Assembly (NCBI GenBank): GCA_029851415.1
Contig: CM056742.1
Coordinates: forward strand, 59,236,454 to 59,300,453
DNA: 64,000 bases
Reading direction: 5' to 3'
Origin: Eretmocerus hayati
Lineage: Eukaryota; Arthropoda; Insecta; Hymenoptera; Aphelinidae
In this document: positions 23,633 through 35,528 of the stretch, piece after piece
How positions within the stretch are numbered: position 1 is the first letter of the stretch
Layout: every line of letters starts with the position of its first letter
The notes under the pieces: generated by a model
What the model was told of the DNA's origin: nothing
What the model saw: the letters and a program-made list of their open reading frames with translations, nothing else
Databases searched by the model: none
Translations under genes and position numbers: made by a program

Positions 23633-25441
23633 ATGGGCGACAACACCTGCCACATATGCAACACCATCCTGCGTCATGGCAGCAAACAATGCAGCATCTG
23701 CAAACGGTTCACCCACGCAAAATGTTCAAAAATATCGAACAACACGTGGTTTTGCGTGGCGTGTCATGAGGTGAGCAAAAATTCATCCACTAAAACGTCG
23801 CCGGGTGCAGTCAAGCAGAAGGTTTCGAATGCTCGACGCAGCACGAAGAATGTCAGAGAGAGAGAGAGAGAGAAAGAAAAAGAGGACACCGGTGTGCGTG
23901 CTGGTGTGAGTGGTCTGTCTACCATCACGCAGGCGCGTCTCAGCTCTCGCGGCAAGACGGGGATATCTCCCCTTGCCCCGCGGACCACTGTCACCGGCCG
24001 CAACGAGAAGCCCCCTACCACCAGAGGCTCTCTTCATGCCGCGAGGAATGACGAACAGCGGTGGTCGTCTGCTGCGCTACCAACTTGCAGCGGTGGCAGC
24101 ACCTCAACACTTGCCACCAGTGGCGCGAAAATTCAAACAGCAGAGACGCAGGACATTGGCACATCCCAACCGTTTCTCTCAACATCCCCAGGAAATGGCT
24201 GTGGAATATCCCAGGACCGGAGAGACAGAAGATCAGTACAGCCGACGAGTCCAGCAACGACGCCAACACCGGAATTTCTTAGAGATAAGTGGGTTTTTAA
24301 TTCGCAGAGTGCTCTGGATCTCTTTTTTCAACAAAACGATTTAACTCACAAGCGGCTCGACGAAATAATGTCCCTCCTGAAGCGACACGACGCCGCCATC
24401 TCCTCCTCATCACCCACACCAGCAGTGAGTGCGGCGAGTGATCAACTGTTAGCGCGCATGTCATCTCTGGAGGCACTCATAGAGAAGCAAAACTCCAAGC
24501 TGGAGGAGTTTCGCCTAGATCGTGAGCTGCTTCTTGAGGAGAATACTTTGATGAAAAGCCAGATCTCACATCTGACTAATCTTCTGAAAGATAACCAGGG
24601 CACTCTGCGAAAATCTAATGTTAGTAATGAAATTAAGTCTTCCATTTCTGAGCTTCCACATCAATCTTCCGGGCCAGATCCGCAAGTTCGAATGGATTTT
24701 TCTAACCATTCACTAGCTGGGTGGCAGAGTACTGAACTCAGGGGTGAAGGTCTTGAGTGCAGACAATTAATCATAACCGGTGCTTTGAAAAAAGACTCTA
24801 CTGCCTCGGAGGAAGAGGTATGTAATATTTCCTATGCAGTACTCAAGTCCATCCTTCCCTCGCTGAAGAGGGAAAACATCACTGATGTTCGTATTTTGCG
24901 GCCCGGGCGCGTGTCTGGGAGGGAAAATCCAATGCATGACAATAGACCGACCAATTCATCGCCTCAAGCCCCGGATACCCGCTCATGTTCTATTACATCT
25001 TGCCTAGTCCAACTCTCGTGCAGCCGTCTAGCCAGGGAGGTGATGAGAGCCAAGCGCTCGATCGCCAACAATTACTTTACAACTCATAAGATTGAGCCCA
25101 CATTGCTTGACCCTGAAGCGAAAGCCCATGTGCCAGACCGAAAGATTTACATCAATGAGATGTTACCCCGTGAAAAATATAAGGGATATGTTCATTTGAG
25201 GCTACTTGCACGGGGCTTAGGCTTCAAATATGTTTGGCACAGCGGTGGACGCTTCTGGGTCAGGCGTAAAAATGGCGAGAGAGCGTATGCGTTCGAGTCC
25301 CTCACTGAGCTACAGGTCATTCAAACGGCGTGTCGAATAGTCCCAAAACCAACTCCTGAGTCATTGGATAGTGCCAGAAATGGCTCTACCATTCCAAATC
25401 AGAGTAAAAATTCGACAGCAGCATCGGTGGGGACACCCTGA
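23633..25441 (+). CDS. Retrotransposon ORF1 protein, copy 2
   Basis: This 602-aa ORF1 has the same plan as copy 1. The N-terminal finger is cleaner here: CHIC (~6-9), CSIC, HAKC and CVACHEV, a regular Cys4-His-Cys3 PHD arrangement. A Ser/Thr/Pro-rich region with a run of Arg/Glu (around residues 75-85) follows, then a coiled coil at ~265-330 and the FP-like domain with YINEMLPREKYKGY and VWHSGGRFWVRRKNGE. The frame is intact from ATG to stop. It could still be expressed and act in trans on RNA of related copies; that is inference. Confidence 0.88.
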   Translation: MGDNTCHICNTILRHGSKQCSICKRFTHAKCSKISNNTWFCVACHEVSKNSSTKTSPGAVKQKVSNARRSTKNVREREREKEKEDTGVRAGVSGLSTITQARLSSRGKTGISPLAPRTTVTGRNEKPPTTRGSLHAARNDEQRWSSAALPTCSGGSTSTLATSGAKIQTAETQDIGTSQPFLSTSPGNGCGISQDRRDRRSVQPTSPATTPTPEFLRDKWVFNSQSALDLFFQQNDLTHKRLDEIMSLLKRHDAAISSSSPTPAVSAASDQLLARMSSLEALIEKQNSKLEEFRLDRELLLEENTLMKSQISHLTNLLKDNQGTLRKSNVSNEIKSSISELPHQSSGPDPQVRMDFSNHSLAGWQSTELRGEGLECRQLIITGALKKDSTASEEEVCNISYAVLKSILPSLKRENITDVRILRPGRVSGRENPMHDNRPTNSSPQAPDTRSCSITSCLVQLSCSRLAREVMRAKRSIANNYFTTHKIEPTLLDPEAKAHVPDRKIYINEMLPREKYKGYVHLRLLARGLGFKYVWHSGGRFWVRRKNGERAYAFESLTELQVIQTACRIVPKPTPESLDSARNGSTIPNQSKNSTAASVGTP

Positions 25442-25486
25442 CTAAACACGGCTGCCGGGGAGTCAGAAGGGAGAGGTAGTTCCCTA

Positions 25487-28368
25487 AAGGCGGGGTTTAT
25501 CAATCTTAATTCCTTAACGGATAAGATTGAGCATCTGCGCCTGCTTGTTGCTAACGATCCCTCCTACCATCTTTTTGGGGTGGCTGAGTCGAAGCTAGAT
25601 GAGTATGTGGATGACAGTCTCGTTCAGATACCGGGTTTTTCGCTGTTGAGACAGGATCGCAACAGGGAGGGTGGTGGGGTTGCCTTGTATGTGCGCAATG
25701 ATTTCAAGGTAGAGAAGCTAATTTCGTCTATAACTTTTGGCCCAGGGAAACCTGGAGTTCCTGAATTTCTTTTCTGTAGCGTACAGCAGGGTAACTCCCC
25801 TCCAACTTTAGTCGTGGTAATTTACAGACCCCCGAAAATTGCCATGCAGAAGGATGACGGTCTGTTTGGCTCGTTACGCCGACTGTGTGGGGATTATAGT
25901 CATAAAATTATAATGGGAGATCTGAACGCGGATTTGTTAGACACTGCTCACCCTGACACCAAGACACTGACTGCACTGACAGAAGAACTTGCCTTGCAGA
26001 TAGTGCAGCATGGCCCGACTCACCAACACACCCCCAATACATCTCACACATGGATTGACCACATCTACGTAGATGACAATGACATCGTTACTGACTTCCG
26101 AAACAGACTCCTGCCCAGTTTCGGCAGGCACTCGGTCATTGACGTCACCATCAACGTCTTCAGTCCCTCTCCGCCAAAAAATTCCTTCACCTACAGGGAT
26201 TTTCGTAACATCACTCCGGAGATATTGAATGACCGGTTGCTTCGCTGCGACTGGACAGCTCTTGAAAATGCCGAAACCAGTTTGGAAGGAGCAATTCACT
26301 GCTTGAATGAAAATTTAAAGACCGTTATAGATGAATTAGCTCCTGAGAAAACTATTAATCCGCGAAAAAATGACGCTCCCTGGATTGGTCCTGAGCTGCG
26401 GGTACTCATAAAGGAGCGAGACGCGACGCGCAAGCGCTGGGAGCGGAATCAACGTAACCAGCGCAAGTGTCCTGAGCTTCAAAATGAGTACTTTCGGCTC
26501 AGTCAAGAGGTTGACTTGCGCATCGAACGAGAGCGTAACTCCTTCCTTCAAAGTCATCTTTCTGACGCTCTCGATCAACAGAAGAACATCCGGAAGGAAA
26601 TGCGCAACCTCGGCCTCTTGCCTAAGAGCAAAGAGGAGGAACTTCATGGTTTCACACCGGATGAGTTAAACGCACACTTTGCGGGGGTTTCCGTTTCGCC
26701 CCACGAAAATATTGGAGAAGCAATGGACGATATTGACTCGGCGCCAGAGGAGGGGTTTAAATTTAAGCCCACAAATTTCACTGATGTAGTCCTTGCCATC
26801 AAACATTTCTCCTCGCAGGCCCGTGGAGCGGATGGAATACCTCAAAGTGTGATCGCGGAAGCTCTCCCGGCTATTGGTGATCTTATTGTACATATTTTTA
26901 ACTCCTCTTTCGCTCATAGCATTTTTCCCGAGGCTTGGAAGCAAGCGCAGCTGATCGCATTAAAGAAGACTGCCACTCCATCAACGGTCTCGGATTTCCG
27001 TCCCATAGCGCTGCTATGCTTCCTCTCCAAGGTTTTGGAAAAAATCGCACATGACCAAATCACGGAGTATTTAAAAATTGAGAATCTACTTGATCCCTTC
27101 CAAGCTGGTTTCAAGCAACATCACAGTACCCAGACGGCACTGCTCAAGTTGACAGACGACATCAGAGTAGGAATTGACAGAAAGAAGATCACTCTGCTCC
27201 TACTGTTCGACTTTAGCAAAGCATTCGATACAATCTCACCATGCAAGCTGCTGAGGAAGCTACGACACCTTGGTTTCTCGAGATCGGCACTCCTGTGGAT
27301 AAAATCATATTTACAGGGTCGCACCCAACAAATCACTTCTAAAGTAGGTAAATCTGATTGGCTCGAAACCAATCTGGGTGTTCCGCAGGGGTCCGTTCTT
27401 GGGGTCTCCTCTTCAGCTTGTATGTGAATGATTCGCCCGGGCTATTGAATGGAAAGTCAGTGAACCATATATTCTACGCAGATGATCTTCAGATCTATCT
27501 TCAAGTTGACAAGGAGAACATCAAGGAGGGGATTGCTCGACTGGGAGACATAGGGCGACTCGTTGCTGAATGGGCTAGGAACTCCGACCTGCGCCTCAAC
27601 GCTGGCAAGACCAAGGCAATCTTTTTCAGTTCCGACCGGAACGTTAGAGACTTGCAACGAATGAACTTGCCAGGGGTTGAGATACAGGATGGGGTGTTTG
27701 TCCCATTCAGTGATACTGTCGTGAGTCTTGGTGTTACACTTGACAGCGAACTAACGTGGAAACCGCACATCGATCAAGTTACCAAAAAAGTCAACAGAGC
27801 CCTATATGGTTTGCGGTTTTTTAGGGCGTGTATCACCAGACCTCTCCGAATTCGCCTAGTCGAGTCACTTGTTCAACCGCATTTGGATTACTGTACGGTC
27901 GTGTACCTCGACGCCACGGACGAACAGCGGCAACGGATACAACGACTAAGCAATTCATGTGTGAGATATATTTTTGATCTTAGGAGAGACGAGCATATCA
28001 CCCCGTTTAGGGAGCGTTTGGGCTGGTTACGTACTGATTCGCGGCGAATGTACTTCGCAGCTCTCTTGATGCATAAGATCATGCACTTAGGAGAACCTGG
28101 CTACCTAGCTGCGATGTTTACCAGGTACCAATCTGAACGCCCCGCACGTGGTGATGCAGAAGAGCGGACACTCAAAGTTCCCAATATGAGACTTGAATAT
28201 GGTAGAAGATCTTTCCAGGTTCAATGTGCTCACTTGTGGAACTTTCTCCCTTCGGGCTTTCGGCAAATTCAAAAAATTTCACTTTTTAAAGACGCTCTAA
28301 AGGAATTTTTCTTGTCGCAACCCTCCCGGAGGATTGACGTGGACCAGAAACAGTACTTCAATCTCTGA
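25487..28368 (+). pseudogene. Retrotransposon ORF2, copy 2, broken
   Basis: The endonuclease and reverse transcriptase regions match ORF2 of copy 1. Two lesions are visible. The position of the copy 1 ATG reads AAG (25,487-25,489), so the first in-frame ATGs lie inside the endonuclease domain. A one-base loss just after GVPQGSVLG, at about 27,401-27,408, shifts the frame: one part runs to 27,427 and the rest continues in another frame to 28,368. Unlike copy 1, the catalytic box is the standard FYADD. The two copies are therefore disabled in different places. Confidence 0.9.
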
Positions 28369-28712
28369 TAGGCTTGGGCTCTTTTCAATTAGTCTTTTTC
28401 TAGTTTTAGTCGAGTTTTACGTGGCTTACCTGTCACATAACTCTTAAATCTGTGATAGTTTCCGGGCCCATGTCTGTCTTTTTATATGTACTGATGTACC
28501 TCGATTAATCAATTACCTAATTTATTTTGACTCGTGCGCATCTCTCGATGCTTTTTCAATGACTAGTCACTTTCTGTGATAAATGAAATTTCCTTGACCA
28601 AAATGACAAATTGTATAATACTTATATGTTGATTATGACCGTTATATGTATCTCATTTCATTGTATTTTCACTTTTGCCACCAGGCGAATAAAGGGAATC
28701 AATCAATCAATC

Positions 28713-29880
28713 GTGGAATCTGCAGATTGTGAAAATACTGCTCTGTCACAATTGTATCATGAAACCAACTGCATCACTCTTTCTCGAAAACTATCAAACA
28801 TTCTATACTCATATGTGATTCTATGTCAAGATTGATTCTCATTTCTTCTGTGAAACAGTCATCACAACGCTAATACTTAGGCCTAACCTGACATTACCAG
28901 CTCGGCTATTCAGCCCACAACAGCCCACAATGCCGGGAACCGCACTGCATGACAAGCAATTCACGGTGATTACACCGGCGATCACACGGTAAACACGGCG
29001 TTCACGTGGCTGGCGAGTTCCGCGCCGCATGAATCACACGGATTCCGGATTTCGCATCGAGCAAAATTTTTCCTCGGGTCGAAAGCGTCAGGCGCCGGTA
29101 AAGAAGGTTCCACCTTCAAAGATCAAAACCAACGGCGATCATCCCGCTTCCCTGTCGAGATGTCTGGTGCATCAGCTATTTGTTCACACGGACATATGCG
29201 AACCGTACCCAGTTGGCGACACACGAGCTACTCTAGTCCGTATGGAACAAGATGCTTCCTCACTCACACTCGTGCGATCTTGGGGTCCCGCCATCCAGAT
29301 TCCGGACTGCAGTCTTTATCTTGCTATGCCTCTGATGAATCTGGATACCGAATTTGAAGTTGGCGCATGCTCTATTGATGAACATATCTGTGCTCGAAGG
29401 GTTTGAAACATATTTGTATTTGAAGGGTTAAGCGTCAACTTCTGGTGTTGGGCCGGAGGTGAAATCCATCACTTATGGGTTCTGACGAAATATTCAATGA
29501 TAATTTCACAAATTCACTGATGATTTCTCGATGATTTCATGGAAATTAATGAATGAATTCCCTTGCAGAATGCATTTCACCACTATCTCAATTTCAAAAT
29601 CCTCCTTTTCACCCTCCAATACACCCTAACATACCCCCAAGCGTAGTTATGTTCATTGATAGAGTATGCGCCAACCTCAATTTTGGTATTGCAACGTCTG
29701 GAATTTTCAGATAGTTTTTAACGCTTCTGGGATGAGTATCTCCAGTCAGCCTTTCGCGCAGATGACCAGTCGTGTAAATAAAACCAAGCAGGGTGGTGTT
29801 GGTGAATACTGGTACTGTATGCACGAATTTTGTGCATTAATCGATTCATTCATATAGACGCAATTCATTTATACACGCGG
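28713..29880. other. Unassigned sequence
   Basis: A 125-codon frame at 29,029-29,406 is open from an ATG but shows no domain I trust. The rest has only short frames. A small TTCA/TGAA-rich stretch near 29,490-29,540 is locally repetitive. Confidence 0.4.
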
Positions 29881-31159
29881 GATACGATATATGTCAGGTC
29901 AGCTATATTAGAGAGAATTCAAATCACTGATGAACTGTCTTTCGAGGGAAGAAAGCGATGGGGCAAGTACAGGGTCGTATACATAGGTCTAACCACTCCC
30001 GTGGTGGGGTGGGTCCGCTAATGTTACCAGTTAGGGTTTCTAAGTTGGCCACTTAGCGGCGCGTCGTTCTGAACAAACATTGCTCGCGGCTGCACGGATC
30101 ATCGCACAGTGGGCCCAGAAACGAAAATTACCAAAAAAATCGCCTTTACGCGAATTCTCAACCGATTGACATGATCCAGAAGAAATTCTTTTGGTTTCTC
30201 GATGCAGTAACAGCTGTGTCTGCGCAAAATTTCATCAAAGCTCTTCTGGTGCCCCAGGATCATGATGAGCGCAAATGTGAAATAATGCAAAATTACGAGT
30301 ATTCGAATTGATTCGCTGGTGATCCATTCCTGACTGAATGGATGCCACATCATATAAATAATGACTGAAAAGCATATTCGGAAGATAAGGAAACTTTTCC
30401 GAATGATTTTCGAAAGCTCCTTTGCCGCAAACCTTTCTTGGTCGGTAATCGAAGGAATACACGAAAATGAGGTGAGTGAACGAGATATAACGTAATTCTG
30501 GGTCATGAATATCATTTCTACGCTCCTCTGCAATCACTAGAGTATTTTTTACAAGAGCAAATATGAGAGATCGAGTTTCAGACGATTTTACACTATTCGG
30601 ATCACGGATACGATGAAAATCTTGATTTAAAGGTAGGTATCGTGACTTCTGCAGTAATGACAATCATTCTCAGCTATTGTGCTATCGATCACCTGTCATT
30701 TGAGACCAAGCAGAGCACTGTACATTCTTGCAAACGTGCTGTTTGCGACATTTTGCACTATTCCATATTTGCGCTTATCACGATCTTGAGTCACCGGAAA
30801 AGCTCTGATGAAATTTCGCGCAGACACAGCTGTTACTGCATCGGAAAACAAAGAGAATTTCTTTTGAAATATGTCAATCGGTTGAAAATTCGCGTAAAGG
30901 CGACTTCTTTGGTAAATTTTGTTCTTGGCCCCACTGTGCGTCGGTCCGGCCGTCTGCTCTCGCCATGCCAGGTCCCGCGCGCGCGCCAACGCTATGCATG
31001 CATCATGGAACTCTACTTGATTAGTCTATCCTCAATTATCTCTTGAAAGATGACCAAGAATTTCTGTCGCTCAACTAAGTATTATGTTACGATGCCAACT
31101 AGAGTAAACCTATGTGGGGGCGAGCGACTCATATATGAGTTTCTATCAACATCGGGACA

Positions 31160-31232
31160 GATACCGCGATAGCCGTGTGGTCGTGGTGTCGGCCTGTTTT
31201 GCTGTCCCCAGTTCAAATCCCCGATATTCTAA
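31160..31232 (+). repeat. tRNA-derived sequence (SINE head or tRNA pseudogene)
   Basis: The segment contains a B-box GTTCAAATCCC near 31,210 and a degenerate A-box TAGCCGTGTGG about 40 nt upstream, in tRNA-like spacing. I could not fold a convincing acceptor stem, so this is not called as a functional tRNA. It sits in the left arm of an inverted repeat and has a mate on the other strand. Confidence 0.5.
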
Positions 31233-31635
31233 TTTTTTTCTCTTCAACAGCAATCTTCAAATGTTTTTATCCTGATCGGGCAATTGAGGAGTGATTTATC
31301 CATATGGAAATTTTGTGATATGGATTTCCGAGAGTAGGGACTCTGAAGTAGAATTTTGAATTTCGCTCATAACTACCTTACATACCGAGCATCACTCTCT
31401 TCGTCATTATTTCTAATATTTCAATGAGCATCCTTCAACTCTTTCTCTCATCATTACTTAACACGATGGACACAGTAAATACCAGATTTTCCAAATGTTT
31501 CGAAAGTGATTGCACCACTTTTGGATAATCCTTCTCTCTCGTGAAGTCGTATCACGAACATTCTATACAAATAAATTACTTCTCAGATGATTGATAAGAT
31601 GAGAACATTTGAACTCTGCTGTTGGGGGGAAAAAA

Positions 31636-31722
31636 TCGTGAAACCGAGGATTTGAACTGGGACCCGCAACACAAGAGGCCGGCACCTGGACCACATCACT
31701 ATCGCGGCATCTGTCCCGGTAT
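31636..31722 (-). repeat. tRNA-derived sequence, inverted mate
   Basis: Read on the minus strand it matches the 31,160-31,232 copy: CCGCGATAG, GTGTGGTC, GGCCT and the B-box GTTCAAATCCTC. It is a diverged, opposite-oriented copy of the same tRNA-like unit, about 400 bp away. Confidence 0.5.
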
Positions 31723-32640
31723 GTACAGAAACTTACATATAAGTCGCTTGCCCCCACTTGGGTTTACTCTGGTTGGGCTGAGAATCAGTCACCTAATACC
31801 ACCAAATGCATCGTAACAAAATACTCAGTTGAGTGACAGAAATTCTTGATTATCTTTCCCGAGATGATTGAGGGTAGATGAAGCAAGTAGAATTTCATGA
31901 TGCATGCATATCGTTGGTGCGCGCGCGGGACCTGGCGTGCTGAGAGCAGACGACCCGACCGACGAGCAGCGCAACCGGGCACTATGTCCGCCCAGATCGA
32001 CGCGCCGTAGGTAACCAACTTGCGAACTATCATCTGGCAACATTAGCAGACCCACACCCACCACAGGAGTTGTTAGACCTGTGTATACGACCGTGGGCAA
32101 GTGTGAGAGTTCGCTTCAAAATACATTCTGAGCCATCATTTTTTCTTCGAGGAGTATTTAAATCAAAATTGTGAGAGTATTCAAATCACGAAGGGATGGG
32201 CAAGTGAGAGATTAGGCCCCGTCCGTTGGTCATTTTTCGGATAGGACTGATGTTTCGTGGTTCTCCTCCTTACAGGGCGGGACGGTTTGAATGTGATCAG
32301 CACCATCATGGAGGAGATTGAGTTCACGACGTCACATTGCAGTTATCAAGTGTTTGATATATTGCGCTCAACATATTCGAACAGTCTCGCCCTGTGAGAA
32401 GAAAAACCACAAAACATCAGCTCCAGTCGAAGAACGACCAACTGACGGGGCTTTGACTCTCACTTGCTCATCCCTTCGTGATTTGAATACTCTCACGGGC
32501 TTGACGTTAATTCTCTTTGACGAAAAAATGATGGCTTAGAATTTATTTTGGAGTGAACCCTCATACTTGCCTCACCGCTTCCTTTCTTCGAAAAACAGTT
32601 CATCAGTGATTCGAGTTCTCTCTAAAATTTGGATCCGCTA

Positions 32641-33393
32641 CAGGATTACGTGTTATATGTAGAACTTTTGTCATAAATTCGATCCGATGTTGAATAACTT
32701 AAAACAGAGATTTCGAAGTCTGACCGTTACGGATCACAAGCAAAATTTGCAGAGAAAGATCTGGAGATGTTACGAAAACGACTTGCCATTGTAAATGTTG
32801 GTATCGCTCTCAAATTTCGATGGTTCTGAACACTCTACGACTCTGTCGAATCGATAAGCTATGGAGTGGTTTACGTTTATATATCTTTTGGCGATATACC
32901 AGCTGAATCATCCTAGAAGAGTGCGTGATACAAAACGAGCGCAGCAAGTGACTACGCATTAGCTGAACCCCTCCACGCAGCGTGTTCTGATGGGTTTCTT
33001 CCACTAATCCGCGCACAAAAATATGACGGTGAGGCAAAAGAATTGGGTGTTTCTTAACTGAAACTGAGATTGGCATTATAGGCAAGCGGGAAATGGCCAA
33101 AAAGTCGCTCCGTTGATGAAATAGCAACTCAGACGACCTACTCCCTAGAAAAGGTCTTATTTCATGTTTTCGAGGGTGTTGAATACAAATATGAACTTTG
33201 TTTTCCTCTAAAACTGGAGAACCCATGTCAAAATCTACTCTTCAGGTGGAAATGAGGATTTTGAGATTCTTAAAATTTTCGTGTTTGCCTTGCTTGATCT
33301 CCGAGGTGGATGGATATTTCTCCTTGAAATTCCAGGGGTACTATTCTGAACTCATTTGGAAGACATTGAAACTAAATCAGAGTCTCTGAAGAA
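32641..33393. other. Unassigned sequence
   Basis: Short frames only, including a minus-strand one at 32,810-33,226 without recognisable motifs. I can support nothing further. Confidence 0.4.
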
Positions 33394-34742
33394 AATCCCG
33401 CCTCCTTCGGAAATTTTTGGAAAATTTTCCTCTGGAATCCTCATATTCATCCTAAAAAGCAAAAGTTGAATGAGAAATTTTCTAGAATCGCATTTTCTCC
33501 TATGCGATTTCAAAGTTGGTGCCCTAACGGAGTTTTTCGCATAGTTTTCAGATCGGAAAATCCAACGGGAGAAACCTGTCACGACTTTTGATACGAAAGC
33601 TCCGCCAAACGCGACTAGCGTGAGCCTAGTGTGATGGCTTTTGAGCGTGCTACCCGTATTTTACTGCTGAATCGATTCCGTTAGGTATTCTGCTCGAAAA
33701 ACGTAGCGTTTGATCGTTTATAACAATTTTTATTGCAGAATTAGAGTTTTTGGCAATTATTTTGAAGAATATTCACTTTCGCGGATAAACATTGGAGACC
33801 AAAGTTGTAGATCTTGGAATCCACTACAAAAAAGGTCCCCACATGTTCCCGGAAAATCCGAGTCCGAGCCGAGAAAAACGTGGAAACGCTTCCGCTCGCA
33901 CATGATGCGGGCTGATACGGGTCGGGTTATACAGCGCTTATCATGGATCCGTTGCAGCCATTTTGACAATCAATGACGAAACGAACGGAAGCATTCCAGA
34001 AAGTGAATGAAGGCGTACAAGGTGGTCCATTTCACATACCGTGATACATGAATATCTGATTTTGGATCTCCATGGAATAACCGTAGCAATGTCCTTATAT
34101 ACAGCGTAATGCATAGCAACAAGCATTACTCATTCTCTCGATCAAGTTCAGAATGGTCCGGATTTTTCACGTTTAAAACGTGAGCATTTTCAAGTGCGTT
34201 CGTGTCTCCTCAGAATAGTTTTGATTGTTTAGTCATAGAATGCGATTAGTTACGGTACCTACGAATTCAATAGCGCTGCATCACCCGACCCGTATCATCA
34301 TGTATCATGTGCGAGCATAAGTGTTTCCACGTCTTTCTTGGCTCGGACATGGATTTTTCGAGAAAATCGTGAGGACCTATCTGTAGAAAATCTCAAAATC
34401 TACAGCTTCGGTCTCCTTAGTTTCCCTGTGGAAGTGAATATTCCTCGGAATGATTGCCAAAAACTCTAATTTTGCGATAGAAATTGTTATAAACGATCAA
34501 AAGCTACGTTTTTTCTAGCAAAATACCTAGCGAAATCGATTCGGCGGGTAGAGAAACCATGGTAAAATCAAGACGCATCTCAAAATACGAGTAGCGCACT
34601 CAAAAACCATCACACTAGGCCCACGCGAGTCGCGTTTGGCGGAGCCGAACCGAGAAATTTCTCACTCAACTTTTTCTTTTGAAGATGAATATGACGATTC
34701 CAGAGAAAAATTTCTCAAAAATTCTCCAAGGAGGCGGGGGAT
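33394..34742. repeat. Foldback element with ~500-bp arms
   Basis: The left arm (33,394-33,940) and right arm (34,268-34,742) are reverse complements at moderate identity. Landmarks are GTGTGATGG, TTTGATCGTTTATAACAATT, TTAGAGTTTTTGGCAAT and CGTGGAAAC. The left arm holds an extra ~100 bp near 33,480-33,590. The spacer is ~330 bp. A single diverged arm-like copy lies at about 41,270-41,450. Confidence 0.8.
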
Positions 34743-35528
34743 GTTTTTACGGGAGTATTATATTGCCCGGGAAATGAAAAGCATTTGCACGACATATCGA
34801 AGCACGGGGAAATGATTTGATGGTACTGGAAGAAAAGACGTACGCACGGGGAACAAATCTTTCTTGCACGGGAAAGAAAGGTCATTGTGACGAAAATTCA
34901 AGGTTCGCCCACGGGAGATCAAATTATTTAAACGACAATCATGATCTTGTGATGGACAGAGTTTGTTCGACCGCGATATAATTGTCTACTCAGCTGCCGC
35001 GTGTAACTACCTCTAAAGGCAAGTACATGACAACGTAATGGCAAGTATAATCAGCAGCTGGATCCAAGACAGTATGTTCATAGCACGTTTAAGGCGAGTG
35101 GAAAAATTTTGGTAACTGTAAAGCTTGGCACTCGAAAATGTAGAAAATCGAATTCTACTCTGACCATGTAACGTGTACTCGTCATAGAGGTATTATAATC
35201 TTCACGAAAAACGGACAATGTAAGCACTCGGTTGGCATGATGATCAAGCATAAGGAGGTGGTTGTTCCAGATAAGGCTTAAAGTTTACACTTGGAGACAA
35301 CGAATAGTTACTTTCCGATAGTGTCGAAGACCTACGCATCCCAACTAATGTTTTTTGACAACCTCACACCTACGCTGTTTCAGAGGCGTAAGATTCGACA
35401 CCTTCGAGAAGTAAATGTTGTCAGCAAGTGTACCACTTGGCCAAAAACAACAGGGAGTTTGACCATCAAAAGCCGAAAAAGATCTAATGATACAGTGTAT
35501 TTTTCGGTTTGTTCAAATTTTTCAACAT
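34743..35528. other. Unassigned sequence
   Basis: I recognise no gene or repeat family here. Short motifs such as CACGGGGAA recur near 34,800-34,870. Confidence 0.4.

Larger units (their letters stand above)
23270..28712 (+). mobile_element. Non-LTR retrotransposon, CR1/L2-like, copy 2
   Basis: This is a second copy of the element at 12-17.5 kb, in the same orientation. Homology starts in the CT-rich leader near 23,300 and runs to an AATAAA plus (ATCA)n tail ending near 28,712. The leader and ORF1 are clearly diverged between copies; the ORF2 halves are much more alike. ORF1 is open, while ORF2 has lost its start codon and carries a frameshift, so the copy is not autonomous. Confidence 0.9.
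29885..32640. repeat. Nested inverted-repeat structure, 2.75 kb
   Basis: Several inverted pairs share one region. The outer pair is ~29,893-29,975 with ~32,565-32,640 (landmark CACTGATGAACTGT). Next inward is ~29,974-30,060 with ~31,985-32,098 (GTCGTATACA, GGTCTAAC). Inside are 30,104-30,310 with 30,735-30,953 and 30,950-31,235 with 31,630-31,985. The right arm is itself interrupted by a ~470 bp foldback, with arms at ~32,102-32,220 and ~32,445-32,588. The pattern suggests a foldback transposon that took in other repeats. Frames across it are shadows. Confidence 0.75.

Noticed and set aside
29029..29406. Possible copia integrase fragment (a VHTDIC-like string)
   Set aside because: Only a few residues fit; no zinc-binding or catalytic motifs around it.
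30099..30663. Minus-strand frames of ~140 codons
   Set aside because: They overlap each other in different frames and lie in the arms of inverted repeats.
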